Origin: Gonatopus flavifemur
Taxonomy: Eukaryota; Arthropoda; Insecta; Hymenoptera; Dryinidae
Assembly: GCA_018340375.1 (NCBI GenBank)
Contig: JAFFJZ010000020.1
Location: 1,426,001 to 1,490,000, forward strand
Direction: 5' to 3'
Length of the DNA: 64,000 nucleotides
The translations under genes were made by a program, and so were the position numbers. Position 1 is the first letter of the stretch, and every line of letters begins with the position of its first letter. The notes beneath the pieces were generated by a model. It saw only the letters and a list, made by a program, of their open reading frames with translations. It made no database searches and had not been told where the DNA came from. Positions 42,621-54,573 of this stretch are shown piece after piece.

Positions 42621-44502
42621 TGCCGTTTTTCCTACTCTCTCTCTCCAACTTGCGATACCTTGCCTGCGCATTCAAGAATTCAAAAAGAAGAGATTTTAAG
42701 TGAAAACAATTATATGCGTGGCAGAGCAAACTTAGAAGAGACAGATCAGGCGTTCAGGATGCAAAAGCGAGCATTCGAGTGAGAGAGAGCAAGGCGTAGA
42801 GCATTAAAAGTTCCCCTGTGAAAGGAAGAAAGAGTGAATGTTTGAGTGGCACGATGGAAACCACAATCTCGACAAGGGCGCCAGGTGACGGTATTTTCGC
42901 CACCAAATTTGTTGGTATAAACTCTCGTGTCATGGAGTCAAATTTCACGAGTGGCTTCCATTGTCCTACTCACTCGACCAGCAAGTAGTGAGGGGTGGGT
43001 CGAAGCAGAAATCATGCGTAATAGGGAATAAGGAAAATGAATATTCGAGATATCATGTAAATAACAGTATAATGGAAAAAAAAACGATACATCACGGGCG
43101 TGAACGGTGAGTTCACTGGGTTAAAAAAAACATCTTTCAAATTTCAGTTCCACCGAGGAATCCAATACTATTCCCTAATTTTTCGTTCGGTATCACGCCT
43201 AAGATTCAAAGTGAATTCCTAGTATTTTCGGCACGAAGAGAGAACCGCGTGACTCCCGTGGTTACTCGCAGATCATTTATGATCCGCGGACAAGAAAAAA
43301 ATACGAGGAAATAGCAAACAAACGAAAAGTAATCCCCATGAAAAAAGAAAGATTTCAAATTCCGATAATTACTATGGAGTCGAGAAACTCGCAGGGGGGG
43401 GGGGTGGAATTCCAGGAGAGAAAAAGCAGGAGAAGATTGACCGACTGAAGTCGCATACCTTTAGCGTCGTGGGGACGCTTCAACGGAGGGGGATCCATCC
43501 GTGGTTCCTCTCTCTCTCTTCCTTCTCGGGCAACACACGGTGCCTGTTGGAATCGAGGGGTCTCGACAAGAGTTCCACCCACGAAATAAAAAAAGAGAAG
43601 GCCGGACGATCGGTTCGCAGACGTTAATGCGGATCTTGCGCGGAAAAAAACGAGCGTGTCGTTGGCCGTCCAGACTGGGAGTGCCGTTGCACGGTGCGTT
43701 AAAACGGCTGTCTCGTATCGCGCCTGCGCTCAGCGATTTCGCAAGTAACCACTGCGGAGCGCGCATACGTTTTCATTAATATTCCATATCCTTGGACGAA
43801 ATCAATTAATGATTTGATTTCCAAAGGTAATTCTATGGAATCCTTCCGCTCCTCTTAGGTAGTTGGTCCATATATTCCATTATCGATGGGCCATTCCTTC
43901 CGTTGTCTTTGGCGCCTTCCTTTTTTTATGCTGAGGAAATGAGACGTCCGAAAGAGTCGGTGTATTGTAGAAGAGGATGGAAACTCGTTGTGGGCGGCCG
44001 ACGGTGGTGGCAACCTCGCTCACTTTCTCTCTCGTATACTCGCATCATGTAAAACATCATACGAAACTTGGTTATAGAAAGGCAAAGCACGTTATAATTT
44101 CCACGGTCGGGCCACTCGGCTCACTCGCTTATCGATTCCAGCTATTCTACTTATTCTAGATTACTCAATGATCTCTCACTCCAAACTCTCTAATTTCAAA
44201 GGTCTATGTGTAATTTCAATTATTCAAAAGGAATAATCATCATTCGTTAATACCTATAGTAACGAATTAATCCCTATAGAGCTTATTCAGAATCTCCATC
44301 AAATAAATTTTGATTTAGTGATTCAAAACGGGAGTACTCACTATATACGTATTTTCTGAAAGAACTAAAAGATTCTCACATGAACATATGATGTCCAAAG
44401 GACAAGCCCCTTTGGGACTCCGTAGTTGGACGGTCAATATTTTTTTCATGAATCGCGTGGTACCAACGAGAGGGAGAGCAACGTAAAAACCATGTTACAA
44501 CA
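42621..44502 (-). repeat. Gypsy 5' LTR
   Basis: 1,882 bp, matching 10,080-11,968 in the same orientation. Plus-strand ends are TGCCGTTTTT and TTACAACA. On the minus strand it would carry the promoter. The flank to the right resumes the host tandem repeat interrupted at 10,079. Confidence 0.85.
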
Positions 44503-44669
44503 GACCGACAGACACACAGACAACCCCACGGATTATCAATCAGTATTGCATGAAATGAAAAACTGTGCAACTCCCAATTGGATTGTTCAAATATTCCAAA
44601 AGATACTGTCACACAGCACGATAGCAGGTGCAATAGACACTCTGTGCTTGGTATACTATGTATACCGAT

Positions 44670-45045
44670 GAGTGCCTAAAAAGAAGTCTTTGAAACATGT
44701 CATGAAAAGAAACAGTAATCTGATAGAACACACATGAAGGCATGACAATTTATCGAAAACAATATTAGAAAGGAAAATGAATGGTAAAACTCGCAAGGTA
44801 GCTATTTTTCCTCCTACGTACTTTTTTCCCCAAGAAAATCACATTTTTCTTTACTACTTTTTTTACTACTTTTCCACTACTTCACATTCTACCAGGGAGG
44901 CCTCGATTAAGTTACATGCAAATTATACAAGATAAGGGTTGTTGTAGATAAGTGGAAATTGAGCGTTTACCGAATAACAGACAGGGTTGGAGGATTCCAT
45001 CGAACCAGTCATAAGACTGATGACTTCATGATGATGATGATATAC
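44670..45045 (+). mobile_element. RTE 3' fragment (5'-truncated copy 3)
   Basis: The plus strand encodes a decayed RT C-terminus (NSNLIEHT, RHDNLSKTILERKMNGKT) and the RTE 3' end, finishing 'gacttcatgatgatgatgat' as in the other copies. A ~90-bp unrelated T-rich insert lies at about 44,812-44,902. Severe 5' truncation is usual for non-LTR elements. Confidence 0.8.
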
Positions 45046-45099
45046 GAATATCAGATAAGTTGACTGTGCTTAAAATGGAAAAGTTTAATGAATTTGGGG

Positions 45100-45262
45100 C
45101 AGTGATGCCAGGAAAGACGGTGTGGACCGAAAAATCAGCCCCTCTACCGCGCACACGATGAAACTTTCGTATACATGTGAGTCACACGTATACGAACGTG
45201 TTATTGTGTGAACAATGGAGGGGCTGATTTTTCGGTCCGCACCGTTTTTCCTGGCATAACTG
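45100..45262. mobile_element. hAT-type hairpin MITE with 8-bp target duplication
   Basis: 163 bp starting CAGTGATGCCAGGAAAGACGG and ending CCTGGCATAACTG. Nearly the whole length pairs, for example 'ggaccgaaaaatcagcccctc' with its inverse. ATTTGGGG is directly repeated at 45,092-45,099 and 45,263-45,270. The family is shared with 50,710-50,873. Confidence 0.9.
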
Positions 45263-45270
45263 ATTTGGGG

Positions 45271-46611
45271 GAGTATGTTGAAGGAAGGATTCCATGATCC
45301 AGTGGTCGTTAGAGTCCGATGAATAAAATATACTCTTCTGAAATTATTTTCATCTCATTGTTGAAAAACAATTCATTTAGCGGGAATGAGAATTTCATAA
45401 ATTCATTTCAAGGCTGTACATGAAGTCCAGCGTAAATAGTTCAATGATGCGCAAAATATTGTGAGTCGTGTATTCATTACTTTTAGTGCTGGCATTGCAA
45501 GAGTACAAAATCGTACTTTCTGCAGATCTACATGGATTATTCGAGCTTTTGAATTATGAAGGAATTCATCTCCGTTGTAATTCGATTGCGACATTGAGTG
45601 TGTGATGCGTGTGATAATGTACTCATAACCACAGAACTGCTGATCTTAAGGATGCATTTAGCAAGACGTCTCAAAAATATCTTTCGAAATACATCTTCAA
45701 CACATGTCGAAAAGATGTTTGTGGGATATCTTGTTGATATTTCTATAAGATATCTCTCAAAAGATCTCTGTTTGATATCTTGAAAATTTTCCCGTTTATT
45801 GAAATCAGAGCAGGGATTTTCATACCCCTGTGCATGAGAAAACTTCAAATATTTCTCACAGAGCGTGAATCACTATCCTCAATGATGAGGAAGTTATCAA
45901 CAATCGCTGGTAGATAATACACGAAATTACACGGATGATGGAAAACATTCAAAATCCACTTGGACAAAAGTTTTCTTCTGACAAATCGACGCATTTGGTT
46001 GAACATTTTCAAGAGGTATCGTCTCATACAAATAAGCCTCTTTCATCATAATCAAACATTGTGTTGCAGCAAGGAATTTAAGGCACCATTTACTAGACTT
46101 CCCATGTGTGGCACATTGAAGAAAAAGCAACGTGGTTACAGGAACTATGTCCGCATGGTCAAAGATTCACTCTTGCAGTGACGTGAAACGTGGTTATGAT
46201 GACGAGGAAAACAAGGAGAAATCACATGGACGTAGTTGTAGCACCCATGTAACACAGAATATTCTGAGAACATTCTCACAACATCCGTCCAATGTACTTG
46301 ATCAAATATCCTCACAAAAAGCGTAGAAGATTGGTAAATATTCATAGAAGATTCTTAGAACATTTGAATGAGCCTGTTTTGAATATTCCAGGACCGTTCG
46401 TACAATATGCGTACAAAGTTCGTACGAAGTTTGATAAGCAGCGCATGCGCAAGTGCCGTGATGACATGAATTCAGCAATGGCGAATAATGTTGTTAACAG
46501 GCTACAGACCCTCGCATAATATATTATTTTAATTTGTATTTGGGGAATAATGAATTCATGGAAGGTGCATTTTAATAACGCGAATGTTCGATGAGAGTGC
46601 CATGTGTGGAG
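45271..46611. other. No gene recognised
   Basis: There are frames up to 103 residues on both strands, none with a recognisable motif. The region 46,250-46,460 has 'agaacattctcac' and 'gaatattc' wording resembling 46,980-47,110, suggesting degraded dispersed repeats. Confidence 0.4.
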
Positions 46612-46617
46612 AATAAT

Positions 46618-46746
46618 CGGATAGGGGCCAAATCAACGAAAAACCAAATCACCGGAAAGTTGGTTGGAGAGAGAGATACGTTACACTCTCTCTTTTCAAA
46701 CACTGATTTCGTTGATTTGTCTTTTCGTTGATTCGGCCCCCATCCG
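46618..46746. mobile_element. Hairpin MITE with AATAAT flanks
   Basis: 129 bp from CGGATAGGGGCC to GGCCCCCATCCG. 'caaatcaacgaaaa' pairs with 'ttttcgttgattcg'. AATAAT is repeated at 46,612-46,617 and 46,747-46,752. Confidence 0.75.
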
Positions 46747-46752
46747 AATAAT

Positions 46753-47311
46753 CCTCAGAATTGTAATAGAATATGGAGAAATGCTGTATATATTATAATT
46801 GCCTGTTGCGATCTTAAGTTTCTCATCCATCCATGTGAATCTATAATAGTGCTAACAATTCATGATTACAGATTTTTAATGATCAAATCAATTGATTTTG
46901 AAGTAGTTTCGGGTGATGTGCAGAAGTTCATGTTGACAGCATTTTTTCCTAAATATTTCCACAATATTCGTCGCATCATATTCTGAAAATATTCGAAACA
47001 GTCGCATTCAAACATTCTGAGAATGTGTGTAGAATATGTTCGCACGTCATAGGAATCACCATGGAATATACCAATATCCTCAACGTATATTCTCAGAACA
47101 TTCCCAGAACGTGCGTGTGCTACCTGGGCAACTACACAAGAAGGTTACGGCGAAAATCAACTACGCGCTGTTGTTCTGCCGACCAGATTTTTCTCTGAGC
47201 GCATAAAAATCGTGCCACTATGGGGTCTATATCACATGGAAATCGGTCCGGAATGAGCAATGATAACACTGTTTCAGATCGGGCCAGTCCGACAAGAAGA
47301 TATCGTCAAGC
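46753..47311. other. No gene recognised
   Basis: AT-rich DNA with 'attctgagaa' repeats at 46,980-47,110. No coding or element boundary could be set. Confidence 0.4.
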
Positions 47312-47642
47312 GGTATCCCAAGCAGCAACGGAAGTTCAAAATATATACGAAATAGAAAAGTTCGTAGAATGTACGAATGAGATACGAAGAATATATAATG
47401 AATGTTCATAGAATATTCGAATGAGACTGTTATAAATATACTTAGAATGTACATAGTACATTAGAAATGTAGGATATCCATTCAATCCACGTTCGATTGA
47501 CGTACTGTCGTATATTCGATTACATACATTCGATGAATATGCATAGCACACATGAAACGGTCTCATTGGAATATGCATAGAACATATTTCGAATATTCGA
47601 AGAATGTTCATAGTATATTTTGGTGCTGCTTGGGATATAACC
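47312..47642. mobile_element. MITE with TATCCCAAGCAGCA termini
   Basis: GGTATCCCAAGCAGCA at the left is inverted at the right as TGCTGCTTGGGATATAACC. The interior (331 bp in all) is rich in 'gaatattcg' and 'gttcatag' words. It is non-coding. Confidence 0.7.
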
Positions 47643-48659
47643 AAAGTTCAACATTGTACAATTTCCTGCACTCGACCGAGATAGTTGAATATTGTCATTT
47701 CAAAGAAGATGTCAGAATCACAGTTGAACGCATTTATAGATAAGAATGAATGAAGGAGATACATCATTATCCATACAGCACTGGGACATTTCGTAAACAT
47801 TCACAAAACGTACTTCGTTATGAGTGAAATGTTTCAGAAATGTTTTGTGAGGTTTGAAAGAAGTCACACGTAAGTTTATAAAATATTTTGAAGGGGATGA
47901 AAATGTCCGGGTTTGTTCTATTTACATTTCCACCAAACCTTTATAGCATATGTTCAATTAGTTTTTTTGAATCATCATTGGGTACATTTCACAGAATTTT
48001 CATTGAAAACGGATTCTCAATTAAATATATTGAAGTCAAACAATCTTGAGTGTGATAAACCACACGTATAAGCCTTTGAAGTGATTTAATAGAAAATAAT
48101 TTGACTCTGAAACGCATTTTAATATCTTCCCTTTATTCCCAACAGTTAGTGCGTTGTCATGGTTTTTTTATGTCCTCCAGGGAGATCCCTTTGATTATAT
48201 GGAGAACAATGAGGTTTCATCATTGTTCGATGGATGAGTTATGTGTCAAACTATGAAAATGGATAATTAGTGAAAATTACTGAATTTTGTGGGAAATTAT
48301 TGAATTTTGTTGAATTGAGTTGAATTTTGCTCATTGAAACGATATTCAAATAACTCTGCCAATTGGCACATGGCTTCCTCGTTTGTATTGAAAAATGTAG
48401 GTCACGAAAAAACATTTTCCACAGTTTTCAACCGATTGGCATGGAACTCATGTGGAAACACTGTCGGATCACGACAAGAACATGGCATAAATCTGATTGC
48501 AAGTAGATAACAGGAAGCGGGAACATGCCTTTGTCCCAAAATCACAATCTTCGATAATGGTGTATAAATCAAATCAATTAAAATCATGATCCCAGTGGCT
48601 ATATCACAGATTTAACATCCAGAAACTGATGGTTGGAAAGCACACTAAGGTCATCCGCG
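47643..48659. other. No gene recognised
   Basis: Short frames only. 'ggacatttcgtaaac' near 47,780 resembles wording at 240-260. Nothing coding is supported. Confidence 0.4.
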
Positions 48660-48807
48660 GGGGACAGATTGAAAACATAGAACAAACATATAACATAACA
48701 CCGCAGCATTCACACACTCATGCATACACTCAATACAATATGATACAAGAATTGCTAACTTCGCAGTGCCATTAATAATCTGTTGTTATGAAAAAGAGAA
48801 AGCAAAC

Positions 48808-51265
48808 TCAGACACACATGCAAAAAAAGGACAGGATAAAATGAGGAGTGCGTGAGTGTACGGTGGATTGAAAAGAAAAGCCTACTGAGCCGGTTCGGCT
48901 CGGGCTAGCCTTCGAAGTGTGGATGGCGCTTGATACTGACGCGCGCCGGAAATATGCTCCACGTATATGTCGCGTGACCAGCGAATGGTCTCCGACACCA
49001 TGAAGCGGCGCATAGCGTGGGCTGATATTGAGCAGTCTGAGTACTCCCTCATTGGACGGATCCCACGAGTCGAGTGCCCCTATCATGAACGGATGGATAG
49101 CAACAAGGTACCATTTTGACCTCCAGTGTTCAGCAAAAGGCGTATGATGTGTGAATTTATGCTCTCGGGCTCCCCAAATCGCCTCCCTCCGGTTTTTGAA
49201 GGGGATGGTAACGTCAGCTATCACAATGCTCTTTGAGGGTTCGTGCCGAATGACTAAGTCAGGCCGTAATCCCTCAAAGTTGTGATCGACGCCCTCGATC
49301 AGCCGGTCGACTTTCGCCCCTGGAAGATGGCAGGCCGCACTCAGGCGGTCCAGCACAGCGTTATGCCGATACTGGATGGCCGCCGAGTGAGGGGAGCAGT
49401 GACAGATGACGTGTGGTAAGCGTCTGGTCCACTACCGCAGCGTCGGCAACGCTTGTCACCAGTAGCGTGGTGAGAACATTTCTATCCTCTTTCAATTCGC
49501 GTGAAAACAGGGATAAGAGGCGGGATTTTCCCGCCTCTCATCCTTTGTTCCGTGTCAGTTGGAGAAAGACAGACAAGCTCTCACCCGCCACTGCTTGTCA
49601 CCATCGTCCCAACGCTTAGCCTCGTTAAGAGGCAGTACGTCTAGTCGGGCACGATGAATGAACCATCACTTGGCTCCCCGTATGGAACAAATGGTTAGAC
49701 ACATTTGACCGCACGGAGACATCAGCGACCTCACCCTGGTCTTTCTTCGCGAGAAGCGAGCCCAGGTCCCTTTGTGTCGCTGCAACCCCCACCCAATGGA
49801 TCACCTGTTCCTTGGCACCAAGTGTTGTGACGACAAGCCTCCGGGCATACCAACTGCAGCTTCACTAGTCCCACAGATCACCTCCAAGCTATCCTCGCTC
49901 CCTTGAAATGCCTCATGATGGCGTTCCACACTCTCGACTACATGGAACCCATCTGGGCGTCCCTTCGGGATTCTCCCTCCAGCGAACCAGAAAGGTACTT
50001 CACGGGGTCTTCACCAGACGTGGGTCTTCTAATCTTGTCTCTCACTGCCTGACAGAGGGTGCCCCATGCCAGTACATCACCGACTCATCATGCACATCCA
50101 GAAGTCTGAACGAATATGCGACAGTGAGCACGTTGGCCAAGTCCTCGAGTGGCAGGAGTCCACAGCTACCCCTGCTAGGAGGGATATAGACCACCTCCGC
50201 GCTCGCCCACTGTGGCAAATTAAGCCAAGATTTGACGTCCTTTTTGATCAAGTTGTCAGCTGCTTTCAGTGGTTTCTTCTCCACGTGGGCTTCACTCAAA
50301 AAGGAATCCAACCTGGGTAACGAGAATGTCGCCACAGTTTCGATTTTCTGACAAGGGCCTGAGAAAGAGCGGTCAACCATGCCAAGGTCCTCAATCCGCT
50401 GTTCTATATCGAAGATTGGACCTCACCTTATAGGCCGTGGCATCCCCAGGTGCACGTACGATTCTTCCGCCTCCAGCGGGCGAAAGTCAGCTCCCATAAG
50501 CCCGCAAACGGTCGTTCGGAACCCGCCGCGAGCTGTTCCACCGATGTGGAGGATCGCACATTTGGCAGGGTTGAACGGCAACCCGATCGATTCGGCCTCA
50601 GCCTCCACTGGACTAAGCAGTTCCCTTATCCCTTCAGGGGTGTCAGCAATGAGGGCACATCGTTCGCGTATGCGAGTTTTTCTACGCCGCTGACCTTGAA
50701 TGGTGTAACCAGTGATGCCAGATTCGGCCGATCGACTCGGTTTACCCTCTCCATTACACCCATCTGTATAGAACTTTTACACACACAATGAAACCACCGA
50801 CAAAAGGAATTTGATTGTGTGGAGCGTGATGGAGGGGGTACACCGAATCGGTCGGCCGAATCTGGCATCACTGGGTGTGACCCGCCTCAAGCTCATCCAC
50901 TTCACGCAGCACAGACTCGAGGGCGAGGTTGAAGGTCACTGGACTCAGTGGACAACCTTGACTCACCCCCCTCCAGATGGGAATAGGACCGGTGTACTCT
51001 TCGACGGTACGCACGCGGATCACGCATCCATCATACATAGATTCCCAGATGTTGAAGAAGCTATGAGATACACCCGAGTGCACCAGAGCGTTCTCGATGG
51101 TCGCGTGCAGGATCGAACCAAACGCGTTGGCGAGGTCCAGTCACACCACCATCGCCTGTTTCTTGTGCCACTCCGCGTGCTAAATGATTTCCTGCAGCAC
51201 GAAGTTGTGCTCATAGCACCCCTCGTGCGGCAGGAAACCACGAAACTACGGTCCTTCTGTAACAA
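48808..51265 (-). pseudogene. R2-like reverse transcriptase and endonuclease, multiply broken
   Basis: RT pieces in minus order are: MVVWLDLANAFGS (motif A, ~51,130 in a shifted frame); IPIWRGVSQGCPLSPVTFNL (51,083-50,868); and KLAYANDVPSL (~50,680), where the canonical YADD has become YAND. Next come GLPFNPAKCAILHIG (50,608-50,423) and IKKDVKSWLNLPQWASAEVV (50,380-50,042), both typical of R2. A Cys-His segment near 49,450-49,400 (PHVICHCSPHSA in one frame) precedes the PD-(D/E)XK-type endonuclease at 49,356-48,808: RPDLVIRH, then IVIADVTIPF, then REAIWGAREHKF. Frameshifts and the MITE destroy the frame. Confidence 0.85.
50710..50873. mobile_element. hAT-type MITE inside the R2-like RT domain
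   Basis: 164 bp starting CAGTGATGCCAGATTCGGCC and ending GGCCGAATCTGGCATCACTG. The flanks GGTGTAAC (50,702-50,709) and GGTGTGAC (50,874-50,881) are an 8-bp duplication with one mismatch. Termini and length match the 45,100-45,262 MITE. Confidence 0.88.
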
Positions 51266-51270
51266 TCAGG

Positions 51271-53221
51271 TTGAAACTCATATGAGACTGCTATCAATCA
51301 ATTGAGTTCCATTTCCAAATAATGCTCCCCAGGGTTTGACCCCCGGGAGTGAATACAATTTGGTACTGAGGCTTAGCTTACATGCATCAATTCATTGAGA
51401 AATAATACAGAATGATACAAATACAAATCGATTGATAATTCAGTATCAATATTCACCTGGCTCCAGGGGGTGCTACAGTGAACATATCCCAGCTCGTTAA
51501 GGGCTATTGAAAAAAAGCTGTCTTAGTACATTTAGCTCAAATTCAAATAAATTGGTGACACCAAACGGCCCACCCATATCACAAATTGCAATCCGAAGTC
51601 TCTGGAAATCCCATATCTCCCCCCAGTTTCCTTGAAAAGGACTAAATGAAATGAGAAATAATGAATACATGCATCTTCCGTGAATCATGAAGAAGATGCA
51701 TCGATTCATTTTCCGTCTCATCCAATAATTTTCGAAAAGAGTGGGGGAGACATTTGGGATTTCTTGAGGCTTCGGAATGCCCTTGGTAAGGTAGCAAGTG
51801 TCTGAAAGGCCATCTACCCGAAAGCAGTGACGTTTGAGGCAATTTGTGGAGGGCTAGGCACTTCTAGTGGTTATTCTTGGATTGACAAATGATTTTATTC
51901 CGGGTAAATGCAATTTCGGGCACTTCCTACCTTACCACGGCTGAGGTGAGCGATGAATTATCAACCGCTGTCTCAAATGAGATTGGCATTTGCTTTCGGA
52001 ATAACTTTAGGCCGGAGCCTCAAGTTAGCGACTGTCGAAAGATGAGGGAGGATGTTTCAACCCGGATCTCTTTTTTCCTCTAATAATGTCGCACGCGAGA
52101 GTCGCTGGCATGACCCTCCGGCCTTGAGGTCGAATGACACGCGTGCGCTTGCTGCATGCGATTTAATTAGCTGAAAAGAGAAGTCCTAGAGGAAATTGCG
52201 TCCCTCTTTCTTCATCTAACAATGTCACATGCGACAAATGCACGTATGTTATAAAAAGTTTAGTTGACGCACCAACGCCCAATTTCCCCTTGACGGTATT
52301 ACCGTTGATTCCGCGTCACGGTAATGGGTCTTTTGGCTGAGGAAGCATTTGACTGGAATTGGCATAATTTGACAACCACTAGTCATTCCCAGAGGTCACT
52401 GAGAAATGACTGGTGATTGTCAAATTCCGTTTATTTGGCTAACAGGCCACCCACCCGCGTTACATTATTCCGAAAACTCCTGCCTTCCTACGAAGCGAAG
52501 AAGTGGAACCTGGAACTTTTCTTATTAGTTCATTTCCAGTTATATCAGGATAAAACTCACAATAAGTCAATCAAGACTGTTTCGCCTCACACTTTTCCGT
52601 TCTATGGAAAGACCCGAAGATAATTGCGGCAGAACGGAATGCGAATCCAGAGAAAACTAGGATTCCGCTTTTCACCGCATGTTAATGCCCCTCAGGGAGA
52701 AGGACGAATTGATCAGTCAAAGGTTCGAATTGTCAAGCTCGTTGGACATCCGCGTCTGAAAATTATTGCCTCAATCAATCAGCCATGGAGTCACTCAGAT
52801 TCCTATTTGTAATATTCGGAATGTTCTAGAATTGACTAGGCATCGATTTTTTTCATTTGGCTGACCCTAGATATTATCACTAGAATGCATAGATGTTGAA
52901 CAACCGGGTGAGATCCACCATTAAGGGCGGAGACGAGGGTGGTCCTTATTGTTGAGTTTCCGAAATTTAAAACGGACGCCCCTCAAAAGTGTTCCAAATC
53001 GGTTAAAATGAACCCTCCAAAAACATTTTTCGAAACAATCAATATTTAGGGTATGCTCAATGACTTTGACTTTCCTTCTGAGAGTGATTGTATGACATGG
53101 TCCTTCATTTTTCCGAACAGTTATGTTTGGCTTGTATTCTGCGAAATTCTGCGAAATATTATGGTGAATGACGAACACGGATAAATAACAACGTAATATT
53201 CTCCTTTCCGTAGGCAATAGA
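51271..53221. other. No gene recognised; small snap-backs and a direct repeat
   Basis: A ~130-bp direct similarity ('tctaa(c/t)aatgtc(g/a)ca(c/t)gcgac') links 52,075-52,110 with 52,205-52,240. At 52,366-52,426 'tttgacaaccactagtcatt' pairs with 'aatgactggtgattgtcaaa'. Frames up to 127 residues overlap the start of the next gene on the other strand and look like shadows. Confidence 0.45.
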
Positions 53222-54554
53222 ATGGCCGCGGTGAATAGAAAGAGGAGAATATACTTGGTGGGTGCTGTAACCGAAAAGTTCACTGGATCCAAACTGCTCT
53301 CCATACGTAATCTTCTGACAGTTCACTTTTATGAGTTGAAAGAGGAGAAAAGAATAAAACGTGAGGCAGCGAAAACAACAATTGAGAAGTTGTTCATTTC
53401 TTGGAACGAACCAAGGATTCCTGTCCGCGATGAACGAAGAGCAATCAAGAAGTTGGAAGATCTGATACTGACTTGGGAAAATATTAAGAAGAATATGAAT
53501 AGACAAACCAGTTCTCAAAAGCAGGAAGAGAAAGCCTTTAGAGCAGAATTCAACAATTTATTTGACGTAGCACATGGTAATGCTCTAGAAATGATAAACA
53601 TTCAACAGGACCGTGAATTCTTGCTCGCTCAACGAAAGCCAGGGAGGCGAGGGCACATCATTCGAATTGATCAGGAGCTTGAAAAAAAGATGGCAAAGAA
53701 GAGGGAGAGGGATGAAGGAACAGAAAAAAGAAGAGGAAAAAGTCAACAATGGGAAAGAAAAATGTTTGAAAAGATTGTCTTAGAATCAACATCTTCTTCC
53801 AGTATTGCAGAGGAATCAGATAATGACATCCCTATACGAACGACATCTGGCAGTACTCCGTCTGTGCCAAAAAGAGGTCGGAAAATGATATTCACACCGA
53901 AAGTAATGTCCTCTCTTGATAGAGCCAATATTAATGACAGGCAAGCTGTTCACGTAGTTGCATCATTCGTTTCAGCGACAGGGCAAAATGTGCAGGAGTA
54001 CTCTTTGAACCGTTCCTCTTCACGACGCTACCGCATGGAGCATAGGGAACAGCGTTAACAAAAACTCAAAGCTCAGTTTCAGAATTTAGGTAGACCTATA
54101 ACCATTCATTGGGATGGCAAATTGATGCCAGATTTAACAGGCGATGAGATAATCGACAGACTGCCAATTCTTGCTTCATGTGATGGTATTGATCAGCTCC
54201 TAGCTGTGCCTAAACTTACCACCGGAACAGGACGAGTGATGTGTGATGCTATTACTGAAACAATTGATAACTGGAATCTGAGACAAGATGTTAAGGCTTT
54301 CAGCTTTATTACCACTGGTTCCAATACCGGACGAATAAATGGAGTTTGTGTGCTTCTTGAAGCAACGCTTGCCCATGATGTATTGTATTTGGCTTGTCGC
54401 CATCATATTCATGGAATTATGCTGGAGGAAGTCTTTTCTGAATGTATGGGTCCTTCTTCAGCTCCAGAAATCCAACTGTTCAAACGATTTAAGGAATTCT
54501 GGCCAAATATCCTCAAAGATGACTCCAAACCTGGAATTACTGACGAATCCGATT
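53222..54554 (+). pseudogene. Transposase-like gene, segment 1 (before the RTE insertion)
   Basis: This is the N-terminal half of a multicopy arthropod/cnidarian gene family that I take to be a DDE, probably hAT-like, transposase. Features are a basic start (MAAVNRKRR), a charged helical linker, a FDVAHGNALEMINIQQD motif, a Lys/Arg-rich tract, and after an in-frame TAA (54,056-54,058) HWDGKLMPDLTGDE, RLPILASCDGIDQLLAVPKL and SFITTGSNTGRINGVCVLLE. It then has LYLACRHHIHGIMLEEVF, whose Cys-x2-His recalls the hAT CxxH motif. In relatives I recall Asp in 'FDTT' where this copy has Ile, so a catalytic acid may be lost. The frame is cut at 54,554 by the RTE element. Confidence 0.65.
54545..54554. 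repeat. 10-bp target-site duplication of RTE copy 2
   Basis: GAATCCGATT here recurs at 57,902-57,911, immediately beyond the RTE 5' end. Confidence 0.9.
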
Positions 54555-54573
54555 CATCATGAAGTAATCAGTC

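Larger units (their letters stand above)
10080..44502 (-). mobile_element. Gypsy (Ty3-type) LTR retrotransposon, 34.4 kb with nested insertions
   Basis: Two direct ~1.88-kb LTRs bound the element. The tRNA-Lys-like primer site adjoins the right LTR and a polypurine tract adjoins the left LTR, so it is transcribed right to left. Coding order is gag (37,828-36,332), zinc knuckle, protease, RT, RNase H, integrase (to 32,476), and after the large insertion an extra zinc-knuckle frame. Inserted elements are at 12,579-15,189, 15,885-32,445, 37,984-39,282 and 39,773-41,087. The LTRs differ by a few percent and coding frames carry stops, so the element is old and inactive. No perfect 4-6-bp target-site duplication remains. 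The tandem-repeat flanks are the evidence that both LTRs belong to one insertion. Confidence 0.8.
48660..51270 (-). mobile_element. R2-like non-LTR retrotransposon, 5'-truncated
   Basis: On the minus strand the order is RT, then a Cys-His motif, then a restriction-like endonuclease at the C-terminus, as in R2-clade single-ORF elements. The 5' end stops at about 51,270 within the RT domain. A ~140-bp 3' untranslated region runs to about 48,660. It is not located in 28S rDNA, so this is a dispersed or degenerate relative. A hAT-type MITE interrupts it at 50,710-50,873. Confidence 0.8.

Noticed and set aside
10080..44502. Two separate solo LTRs rather than one element
   Set aside because: Neither LTR has its own flanking duplication. 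Primer site and polypurine tract lie on the inner sides, and the outer flanks join into one host repeat. Recombination between two elements is not fully excluded.
52921..53518. Minus-strand frames of 119-127 residues as genes
   Set aside because: They overlap the better supported transposase-like frame starting at 53,222 and show no protein features.
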